Source: JAQBQQ01 sp964633955 (lineage in GTDB: Bacteria; Patescibacteriota; Gracilibacteria; Peribacterales; Peribacteraceae). From it: DNA of 12,442 nt. A program made the position numbers and the translations under genes. Below the pieces are notes generated by a model, which was not told the DNA's origin, searched no databases, and saw nothing but the letters and a program-made list of their open reading frames with translations. Shown piece by piece: positions 8,057 to 12,442 of the stretch (the first letter of the stretch is position 1; the number at the start of each line of letters is the position of its first letter). The stretch covers positions 1 to 12,442 of the forward strand of contig CAZWIA010000031.1 of assembly GCA_964633955.1 (NCBI GenBank). Reading direction: 5' to 3'.

Positions 8057-8711
8057 AGGCCATGGCTCCCTTCATCCGCTTCACGATCTCCAGGATGGGG
8101 GTATTGGCCTTCACGAAGTAGTCGATCGCGCCCAGGCTCTTGGCCTTGGCCTTGTCCTCCTCCTGCCCCAGGTTGCTGAGCACGATCACCGGCGTCTTGA
8201 TGCCCTTCTGCTGCAGCTGCTCGAGCAGACTGAACCCATCCAGCTCCGGCATGATGAGGTCCAGCAGGATCACCGCGTACTCTCCCGTGAGGGCCTTTTG
8301 CAGCCCCTCGGAACCGGTCAGCGCCACGGCGGGCTCGTAGCCCTCATGGCTCAGCTTCAGCTCCAGTGCGTGGGCCAGCGGCCGCTCGTCCTCAATGATG
8401 AGGACCTTTTTCTTGCCGGAATCCGGAGCCTTCCTGGTCATGTCAACGGCGGGAGCGGATGCGAGTGTAGCAGATGGAACGGCGGAAGCCCCAGCCGGAG
8501 TTGCAGCCGGCTGCACCAGCGTCTGGAGCGGATGGAGCTCCGGTGCGGGAGGCGGAGGCGGCGTGACGGGAGCCGGAACGGGGACAGTCTGCGGCGCGGG
8601 AACCGCTGGCACCGGAGCCGGCGCAGCGGGAACCGGAGTGGCGGCCGTGACAGGCTGCGGAGGCGGAGGAGCTGGCGCGGCCGGAGCGGGCATGGGAGTT
8701 CCGTTATCCAT
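8055..8711 (-). CDS. Single-domain response regulator with Pro/Ala-rich N-terminal tail
   Basis: A CheY-like receiver of about 118 residues (101-218) follows a ~98-residue tail made almost wholly of Pro, Ala, Val and Thr. The receiver is intact: VLIIEDERPL with acidic residues D108 and E109, phosphoacceptor D151 in VILLDLIMPELDG, switch residue S179 in VIVLSN, and K201 in YFVKANTP. There is no output domain, so it probably acts by protein contact, as PilG/PilH-type regulators do. Its place as the first gene before pilB and pilC suggests motor control. The tail could be a flexible tether, and similar disordered sequence precedes the PilC core two genes downstream. A probable promoter ends about 14 bases before the ATG, predicting a very short or nearly leaderless 5' end. 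No histidine kinase is in the window. Confidence 0.93.
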   Translation of the reverse strand: MDNGTPMPAPAAPAPPPPQPVTAATPVPAAPAPVPAVPAPQTVPVPAPVTPPPPPAPELHPLQTLVQPAATPAGASAVPSATLASAPAVDMTRKAPDSGKKKVLIIEDERPLAHALELKLSHEGYEPAVALTGSEGLQKALTGEYAVILLDLIMPELDGFSLLEQLQQKGIKTPVIVLSNLGQEEDKAKAKSLGAIDYFVKANTPILEIVKRMKGAMA

Positions 8712-8731
8712 GAGGGCGAAGGATTCCCTCT

Positions 8732-8760
8732 ATTGTAGCACAGAAGGCCGGGCCGGACAA
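8732..8760 (-). promoter_or_regulatory. Sigma70-type promoter for the response regulator-pilB-pilC operon
   Basis: On the minus strand, -35 TTGTCC (8760-8755), a 17-bp spacer, then TACAAT (8737-8732) with an extended -10 TG one base upstream. The predicted transcript starts near 8725, about 14 bases before the ATG at 8711. The bases between (8712-8730) form GAGGG/CCCTC arms, so the only SD-like AGAGGG lies upstream of the predicted start and would not be in the mRNA. Confidence 0.65.
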
Positions 8761-8897
8761 TCGATCGCGGCCAGGCGCCCACTGGCAGTTCTGATAACGC
8801 CCTATGGCGCAAACTGTCGATTTACCGCCTCTGCAGGCCGTCCGCATTGACGATGGACCATTGAAGATTAAGGTGGGACAACATCTTCCTTACAGCG

Positions 8898-9350
8898 ATG
8901 TTCAAACTGTGGGCCAGGCGCCCGTCTGCGCCGCCCAATAATCCTCCGGCCCCGCATCTCCTGGCGGAACAGGCGTTCATCTCCCTGAGGGCGCTGCAGA
9001 TCAAGCTCTTCACGCTTGGCGAGTCTCCTGACACGCTCCGCGCCCTGTCCCACCAAACCCGGCACCTCATCCGGCAGCTCGATCCGATGCGGCAGGAGAA
9101 GCTGGCGTACTTGTGGGAGGAAGTGGAGGCGGAACGGGTGTGCCGATCGATCGATGCCCTGCGCGAGCGCTACATCCAACACCTGCAGAGCAAGCGCGTG
9201 CAGGATTGGGACGCGTCGCTTGGTGATATTGAGGCAGACGTACGCCAGGAGTTCTCCTCACCAAAGACCGCAGCATACCTGCGAGGATGCCGGGAAGAAC
9301 TGACGCAGTGGCTGGAGCTCGTGCGGCGCACGCCCGCGGGCTTACCATAG
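8898..9350 (+). CDS. Hypothetical alpha-helical protein, 150 aa
   Basis: I do not recognise this family. ATG 8898 opens MFKLWARRPSAPPNNPPAPH, a basic Pro-rich start. The rest looks helical and strongly charged, for example QLDPMRQEKLAYLWEEVEAE and CRSIDALRERYIQHLQSKRV. There is no signal peptide, membrane segment or Cys cluster. It reads on the + strand, divergent from the response regulator and convergent with recR, between minus-strand genes. No good Shine-Dalgarno sequence is seen; AAGGTGGGA lies about 20 bases upstream. The even charge pattern and the absence of a competing minus-strand frame with family similarity favour a real gene. Function is unknown. Confidence 0.6.
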   Translation: MFKLWARRPSAPPNNPPAPHLLAEQAFISLRALQIKLFTLGESPDTLRALSHQTRHLIRQLDPMRQEKLAYLWEEVEAERVCRSIDALRERYIQHLQSKRVQDWDASLGDIEADVRQEFSSPKTAAYLRGCREELTQWLELVRRTPAGLP

Positions 9351-9365
9351 CCTAGAGCCGCCTGT

Positions 9366-9407
9366 TCAGAGCGACCTTCTCCCCGCAATAGCCTCGCGCA
9401 GTGTCGT
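9366..9407 (-). pseudogene. Second copy of the recR 3' end (13 codons plus stop)
   Basis: This stretch reads TTLREAIAGRRSL then TGA, identical in protein to the last 13 residues of the intact recR just upstream (9450-9488, stop TAG). Eight of the 13 codons differ and all eight changes are synonymous; the stop codons also differ. It has no start and sits 39 bases past the recR stop, behind a REP-like hairpin. It looks like the tail of a diverged recR allele left by recombination or by an insertion at the gene's 3' end. Confidence 0.8.
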
Positions 9408-9432
9408 CCTTCGTCAGGCTCAGGACAACGCT
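9400..9432. repeat. REP-like hairpin between the two recR tails
   Basis: The arms AGTGTCGTCCT (9400-9410) and AGGACAACGCT (9422-9432) pair with two mismatches (one G-U) around loop TCGTCAGGCTC. The core GTCCTGAGCCTGACGAAGGAC on the minus strand resembles a dispersed intergenic repeat common in many environmental bacteria (known by its translated signature PELVEG/PEPDEG). The family assignment is from memory and is not tested here. Confidence 0.55.
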
Positions 9433-9446
9433 TGCGACAACGATCG

Positions 9447-10043
9447 CTACAGCGATCTACGCCCTGCAATGGCCTCCCTCAGCGTTGTCTGATCGGCGAA
9501 CTCGATGTCCGCGCCCATGGGCAGCCCGTGCGCCAGGCGCGTGACCCGGCACGCGGTGCCCTGCAGCTGCGAGCGGATGTACGTCGCGGTCGCCTCTCCC
9601 TCCACGTCCGGATTGGTAGCCACGATCACCTCATCAATCCCGCCCGCCCTCACGCGCTCAAGAAGCTCGCGGAGCTTCAGCTGCTCCGGCCCCATGCCGT
9701 CAATGGGCGAGAGCACGCCGTGCAGCACGTGGTACACGCCCTTGTAGCCGGATTTCTCAAAGGCGACCACATCAAGGGGATCCTCGACGACGAGCACCAT
9801 CCGCGTGTCCCGCCCGCCGTCCGCGCAGATGGCACACAGCTCAGCTACCGCGACCATCTGGCAGGTGCGGCAGTAGTGGAGCTGCTGCTTCAGCTCCAGG
9901 AGCGCGCGGCCCAGCCCCTCCGGCGATGCCTTGGAGCTCCTCAGCAGGTGGAACGTGAGCCGCTCGGCGGACTTGGCGCCGATTCCGGGGAGCTTACTGA
10001 ACTCCTCAATGGCGCGGGTGATTTGCGGAGGCAATAATGGCAC
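9447..10043 (-). CDS. recR: Recombination mediator RecR
   Basis: RecR acts with RecF/RecO to load RecA at gaps and is DNA-binding in the cytoplasm. At 198 residues it has the normal length and domains: helix-hairpin-helix LPGIGAKSAERLTFHLL, a zinc finger built from CRTC and CAIC, a Toprim domain with VLVVEDPLDVVAFEKSG and VIVATNPDVEGEATATYI, and the family tail VTRLAHGLPMGADIEFADQ. The GTG start at 10043 gives MPLLPPQITRAIEEFSKLPG, matching usual RecR N-termini; no Shine-Dalgarno sequence is seen. The stop (9447-9449) lies inside a 16-bp near-palindrome of GATCGCT and AGCGATC (9442-9457). It follows smpB after a heptamer repeat of about 70 bp, so co-transcription is possible but uncertain. 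The duplicated 3' end downstream suggests this copy or its end was exchanged. Confidence 0.97.
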   Translation of the reverse strand: MPLLPPQITRAIEEFSKLPGIGAKSAERLTFHLLRSSKASPEGLGRALLELKQQLHYCRTCQMVAVAELCAICADGGRDTRMVLVVEDPLDVVAFEKSGYKGVYHVLHGVLSPIDGMGPEQLKLRELLERVRAGGIDEVIVATNPDVEGEATATYIRSQLQGTACRVTRLAHGLPMGADIEFADQTTLREAIAGRRSL

Positions 10044-10050
10044 CGGAGCA

Positions 10051-10121
10051 GAATCACGAATTATGAATCACGAATCAAGGAAAACATCCGTGCATAATTC
10101 ATAATTCGCGATTCTTGATTC
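10051..10121. repeat. Inverted pair of degenerate heptamer arrays (unit GAATNAN)
   Basis: The left arm, 10051-10078, is GAATCAC, GAATTAT, GAATCAC, GAATCAA. The reverse complement of the right arm, 10094-10121, is GAATCAA, GAATCGC, GAATTAT, GAATTAT. The 28-nt arms match at 20 positions and every mismatch is in the last three bases of a unit. The loop is 15 nt. The element fills the spacer from one base after the smpB TAA to eight bases before the recR GTG, and is strikingly AT-rich beside its GC-rich neighbours. Confidence 0.85.
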
Positions 10122-10122
10122 G

Positions 10123-10560
10123 TTACACATCCCCTCCTTCCCTCAACTTCCGCCCTATCTCCCTCTCTTTGATCCGCTGCCGCTTATCCACCCGCTTCCG
10201 CCCGCGCCCGATGCCGAGCGTAAGCTTGGCGTATCGGCCCGCCCTCATATCCAGCGGGATGATCGCGATGCCCTTCTCCGCGCTCGCCGCTTGCAACCGG
10301 CCGAGTTCGGATTTCTTCAGGAGGAGCAAACGGTCGCGCTTGGGCTCGTAGCCGTCGTCGGTCGCAAAGGCGTACTTGGCGATGGACGCGTTCTTGAGTA
10401 CCGGTCGGCCTCCCAGGAAGGACACGTACGCTCCCTGCAGCTGCACGTGGCCTCCGCGGACGGACTTCACTTCCGCGCCCGTGAGCACGATGCCGGCCTC
10501 CAGGGTGTCCTGGATCTCGTAGTCGTACCTGGCGCGCCGGTTCTGGGCCACGGTCTTCAT
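10123..10560 (-). CDS. smpB: SsrA-binding protein SmpB
   Basis: SmpB binds tmRNA and brings it to stalled ribosomes for trans-translation. From ATG 10560 the protein is 145 residues, the usual length. It carries NRRARYDYEIQDTLEAGIVL and TGAEVKSVRGGHVQLQGAYV, then YEPKRDRLLLLKKSEL, IIPLDMRAGRYAKLTLGIGR and a basic tail GRKRVDKRQRIKEREIGRKL. Upstream of ATG 10560 I see no Shine-Dalgarno sequence. The frame stays open to a TTG at 10665 that does have GGAGG ten bases upstream, adding 35 residues unlike any SmpB I know. I prefer the ATG but the longer form is a real alternative. tmRNA itself is not in the window. Confidence 0.96.
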   Translation of the reverse strand: MKTVAQNRRARYDYEIQDTLEAGIVLTGAEVKSVRGGHVQLQGAYVSFLGGRPVLKNASIAKYAFATDDGYEPKRDRLLLLKKSELGRLQAASAEKGIAIIPLDMRAGRYAKLTLGIGRGRKRVDKRQRIKEREIGRKLREGGDV

Positions 10561-10625
10561 GCGGGGCAGTATGCGCCGTCCGCTGAGACCGGGGAAGGAT
10601 CGAATTTGGGTTCCGTTCGGATATT

Positions 10626-10649
10626 TGACGCAAAGTGTCAATTGCGTCA
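10626..10649. promoter_or_regulatory. Perfect 8+8 palindrome upstream of the small-RNA promoter
   Basis: TGACGCAA (10626-10633) and TTGCGTCA (10642-10649) are exact inverted repeats around an 8-bp centre. The site ends 9 bp before the -35 box at 10659, a common position for an activator or repressor dimer. A further GCGTCAAT occurs at 10691-10698 near the predicted transcription start. The regulator is unknown. The site also lies upstream of smpB on the other strand. Confidence 0.5.
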
Positions 10650-10658
10650 GGTAAGTGC

Positions 10659-10686
10659 TTGACAACTATGGTTTACCTCCTAGAAT
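10659..10686 (+). promoter_or_regulatory. Near-consensus sigma70 promoter, + strand
   Basis: A perfect -35 TTGACA (10659-10664), a 16-bp spacer and -10 TAGAAT (10681-10686, five of six consensus). Predicted start is near 10693. No protein gene follows on this strand before an intrinsic terminator at 10801-10831. Confidence 0.7.
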
Positions 10687-10692
10687 GGGCGC

Positions 10693-10831
10693 GTCAATCG
10701 ACCTTTCCCTCGGTCGTCCCCCCTGGAACTCACGGGCTCTAGAGGAAACGACCGGCGGGACTCAGATTTCTGAGAACATGCCGGTTGATAACCGATATAC
10801 AGAGGCTTGCCCCGCGCGAGCCTCTCTTTTT
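10693..10831 (+). ncRNA. Candidate small RNA, about 135 nt, class not recognised
   Basis: A stand-alone transcript is predicted from the promoter at 10659-10686 to the terminator at 10801-10831. It is rich in internal pairing: CGGTCGT (10711-10717) with ACGACCG (10748-10754), CTCAG/CTGAG at about 10761-10775, ACCGGC (10751-10756) with GCCGGT (10780-10785), and CGGTT/AACCG (10782-10794). Several pairings exclude each other, and GGTCG can also pair with CGACC at 10699-10703, so alternative folds are possible. I looked for tmRNA, SRP RNA and TPP-riboswitch signatures and did not find them. Start and end are inferred from the promoter and terminator, not observed. Confidence 0.55.
10801..10831 (+). 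terminator. Intrinsic terminator
   Basis: Ten-base-pair stem AGAGGCTTGC/GCGAGCCTCT with loop CCCGC (one G-U pair), followed at once by CTTTTT. On the minus strand no T-run follows the stem, so it terminates + strand transcription only. Confidence 0.8.
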
Positions 10832-10839
10832 GCAACATC

Positions 10840-10959
10840 GAAATCCGAAGCTCGAAACGAAGCACCAAGCTGTAAAACACCAATGAGAAAAACATTCATG
10901 GATTTCTGATTGGTCATTCAGGATTCGTTTCGGATTTCGGATGTGGTTCTTCGGATTTC
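10840..10959. repeat. Inverted pair of degenerate heptamer arrays (unit GAAATCC)
   Basis: The left arm starts GAAATCC, GAAGCTC, GAAACGA (10840-10860). The reverse complement of the right arm reads GAAATCC, GAAGAAC, CACATCC, GAAATCC, GAAACGA (10959-10925). The arms keep 7-nt register, with one side carrying extra or decayed units. The centre contains another small hairpin ACCAAT (10879-10884)/ATTGGT (10909-10914). The array begins two bases downstream of the pilD stop. Confidence 0.75.
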
Positions 10960-10961
10960 CC

Positions 10962-11738
10962 TCATACAGGAAGCAACCGCGCCGCAATCGCCTCTCCAAA
11001 GACCAGGGTCAAAAACGCGCCAAAGACCAGGAACGGTCCAAAGGGCAGCTGGTCTTTGAGGGTCTTCCGTCCCAGTGTCAGGAAGAACGTGGCGATCAGC
11101 GCGCCGGCGATGTACGCGCAGAAGAGGAATACCGCCGCGCGCTGCCATGACCCCATGAGCGCGCCAATCCCGGCACCCAGCAGGATGTCCCCGCTCCCCA
11201 CCCACTGCCCGCGGCTGACCGCCCATTGTGCGGCAAAGAAGAGCGCGCCGGTGAGGAGCCCGGACGGATCAAACCCGCCGCGGAAGACCTGGAGCGTGAC
11301 CGCCAGCACGATGAGCGGCATGGAGAGCATGTCCGGAATGAGCGACGTACGCGCGTCTATGACCGCGATGAGGAACAGGAGCCACAGGCACGCGGCCAGC
11401 ACGATCGCCTGCGGAATGCTGAAGCCGCTCCCCAGGAGCGCAAAGACGAAGAGCAGGCCGGATCCCAGCTCCACCAGCGGGTACTGCCAGGAGAGCTCCA
11501 CGCGGCACGTGCGGCACCGCCCGCCCAGGCCGATGAAGCTGAGCACCGGAATGAGCTCTACTACGCGCAGCACGCGGTTGCAGCCCATGCACCGCGAGCG
11601 TCCGCCGAGCGTCCGGCTCTCCGGCAGCCGGAAGATGATCACATTCCCAAAGCTTCCCAGAATCAGTCCCAGGACCAGAAACAGCACCGTCAGGAATCCT
11701 TCCGGCTGTGTATCGAGCGCAGGCACGGCGGGCAGCAT
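10962..11738 (-). CDS. pilD: Prepilin peptidase / N-methyltransferase PilD (A24 family)
   Basis: This membrane aspartyl protease cleaves the class III leaders of prepilins such as those at 2981 and 2471 and methylates the new N-terminus. The 258 residues give the usual bifunctional form. The N-terminal domain has GLILGSFGNVIIFRLPE and the zinc-binding pairs C50/C53 and C75/C78. The catalytic aspartates are D128 (AVIDARTSLIPD) and D184 in the GxGD motif GSGDILLGAGIGALMG; the Lys that often follows GxGD is replaced by Leu. About seven to eight hydrophobic segments are visible. ATG 11738 gives the typical short hydrophilic start. It lies 21 bases after the small membrane-protein gene, with a pyrimidine-rich spacer and no Shine-Dalgarno sequence, so the two are probably one operon. 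Confidence 0.96.
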   Translation of the reverse strand: MLPAVPALDTQPEGFLTVLFLVLGLILGSFGNVIIFRLPESRTLGGRSRCMGCNRVLRVVELIPVLSFIGLGGRCRTCRVELSWQYPLVELGSGLLFVFALLGSGFSIPQAIVLAACLWLLFLIAVIDARTSLIPDMLSMPLIVLAVTLQVFRGGFDPSGLLTGALFFAAQWAVSRGQWVGSGDILLGAGIGALMGSWQRAAVFLFCAYIAGALIATFFLTLGRKTLKDQLPFGPFLVFGAFLTLVFGEAIAARLLPV

Positions 11739-11759
11739 AGGGGAGGGAGCGGACAGGAG

Positions 11760-11993
11760 CTACGGCATTGTGCGGTCTGATTCCGCCAGGATCTCCCGGG
11801 CGCGTTCCGCGACCGCATTGAGCCGCTCCTCGCGCTGCGCTTCCGGATCCGCCGCGCCATGCAAGCCGATCGGGAGATCGAATACCGGAACCTCCTGGAA
11901 CGCCGTATAGAGGAGCACCGCAATCATCGCGCCGCCTGCGGCGCCAATGAGCTGACGGACGAACGGCGGGAGGCTGGAGAAGCGGAGAATCAT
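11760..11993 (-). CDS. Small single-pass membrane protein, 77 aa, unknown function
   Basis: I do not recognise the family. From ATG 11993 the protein begins MILRFSSLPPFVRQ, followed by one membrane segment LIGAAGGAMIAVLLYTAF (about residues 15-32). A short linker follows, then a charged helix with EAQREERLNAVAERAREIL. It is 21 bases upstream of pilD on the same strand, which suggests a link to pilus biogenesis, but nothing in the sequence proves it. The frame stays open further upstream, but that part is antisense to the MazG-like gene, so I start at 11993. Confidence 0.7.
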   Translation of the reverse strand: MILRFSSLPPFVRQLIGAAGGAMIAVLLYTAFQEVPVFDLPIGLHGAADPEAQREERLNAVAERAREILAESDRTMP

Positions 11994-12010
11994 GTGTGGT
12001 GGGTGTTCCG

Positions 12011-12016
12011 TATAGT
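12011..12016 (+). promoter_or_regulatory. Possible -10 box for the MazG-like gene
   Basis: TATAGT lies 13 bases before ATG 12030, in a 36-bp divergent spacer (11994-12029). The predicted mRNA would be nearly leaderless. No good -35 is visible, so this is tentative. Confidence 0.35.
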
Positions 12017-12029
12017 GTACCATACATGC

Positions 12030-12386
12030 ATGACTTCGACCAGTTCTGCCTCCGCCTGGCCGGAAGGCGACCTTCTGAACAAGATCGACCGGATCAACCA
12101 GGGCCTGAACCGGAAGTATCCGGGCAACAACCGGCCGTTCCAGATCATGACGCGGCTCCTGGAGGAGGCTGGAGAGCTGGCAAAGGAGGTGCATCACCAT
12201 GAAGGCGCGCCCAATAAGTTAGCCAAACACGGAGAACCGGACCGGATGAAGCTGGCGAACGAAGCGCAACACGTTCTTCGCGCGGTACTGCAAATCATCC
12301 GGCACTACGGAGCGGAGACGGAGGTGCGTCAGTCGATCGAGAAATCACTGGAGAAGCTACAGAAGGATGGGTGGTTGGAAGCCTGA
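12030..12386 (+). CDS. MazG-like nucleotide pyrophosphohydrolase
   Basis: MazG-type enzymes hydrolyse NTPs or dNTPs to the monophosphate and pyrophosphate, often for pool sanitation. The 118-residue protein has the all-helical layout: KIDRINQGLNRKYP, then RLLEEAGELAKEVHHHEG with the EExxE metal motif, then KLANEAQHVLRAVLQIIRHY in the place of the second ExxD motif. There the Asp appears to be His (EAQH), which may alter metal binding. ATG 12030 is preferred; the frame is open upstream but that part is antisense to the neighbouring small gene. It is divergent from the small membrane-protein/pilD operon. The sequence after its stop to the window end (56 bp) holds no gene. Confidence 0.8.
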   Translation: MTSTSSASAWPEGDLLNKIDRINQGLNRKYPGNNRPFQIMTRLLEEAGELAKEVHHHEGAPNKLAKHGEPDRMKLANEAQHVLRAVLQIIRHYGAETEVRQSIEKSLEKLQKDGWLEA

Positions 12387-12442
12387 AAAGGACGGCACCC
12401 GCCCTGTCACGCTGAGGAGCGCCGTTGTTCCAAACCGGCACG

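Noticed and set aside
8845..8876. Degenerate AATGGTC-like units upstream of the + strand orphan gene
   Set aside because: Only two to three weak units and no opposing arm; too little to call a fifth heptamer array.
10561..10961. tmRNA gene next to smpB
   Set aside because: No tRNA-like ends or T-loop GGTTCGA motif on either strand; the interval is explained by the candidate small RNA and the heptamer array.
11859..12029. N-terminal extension of the MazG-like protein to an upstream ATG
   Set aside because: The extra 57 codons are antisense to the small membrane protein and add nothing similar to MazG.
1..12442. TGA recoded as glycine (Gracilibacteria/Absconditabacteria code)
   Set aside because: pilC, pilD and the response regulator end in TGA at the expected family length, so TGA acts as a stop.
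12396..12442. Possible dispersed repeat with CGCT-GAGG-AGCG hairpin after the MazG-like gene
   Set aside because: Only a 4-bp stem is visible and the sequence is cut by the window end; cannot be supported.

Overview
The window is a GC-rich bacterial chromosome fragment with the core of a type IV pilus (T4P) locus on the minus strand, next to smpB and recR. It has single-membrane-style T4P parts (PilB, PilC, PilD, minor prepilins) and no secretin or alignment genes in view. Long Pro/Ala/Arg-rich protein extensions, a prepilin fused to a propeller-like adhesin, and very short gene leaders fit a Candidate Phyla Radiation (Patescibacteria) lineage. That assignment is inference; no marker here fixes the phylum. 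TGA is used as an ordinary stop, so this is not a code-25 lineage.

Layout, right to left in the direction most genes are read: a MazG-like pyrophosphohydrolase (+) diverges from a small membrane protein followed by prepilin peptidase pilD. A roughly 400-bp gap follows. It holds a probable small RNA gene on the + strand, with an upstream palindrome, a near-consensus promoter and a strong intrinsic terminator. Then come smpB and recR. Just past the recR stop lies a second, synonymously recoded copy of the last 13 recR codons, beside a REP-like hairpin. An unrecognised + strand gene follows. A probable promoter at 8732-8760 then drives a response regulator, the pilB ATPase, pilC with a ~590-residue disordered N-terminal extension, a GspH-like prepilin, a large prepilin/Cys-rich/propeller fusion, and a PilX-like protein cut by the window edge.

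The T4P genes work together. PilD cleaves the prepilins, PilB powers assembly on the PilC platform, and the GspH-like, fusion and PilX-like proteins would be minor or tip components, with the fusion probably displaying an extracellular binding module. The response regulator probably tunes the motor.

Four intergenic regions (pilC/gspH-like, regulator/pilB, smpB/recR, and downstream of pilD) carry the same unusual architecture: two arms of degenerate tandem 7-nt units in inverted orientation, beginning within a few bases of the upstream stop codon. The heptamer differs at each site. This is the most system-like unexplained signal in the window.

Assembly caution: there are three 100-N placeholders. 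The one at 7785-7884 is false, because a 55-bp sequence is identical on both sides. The other two interrupt the prepilin genes.
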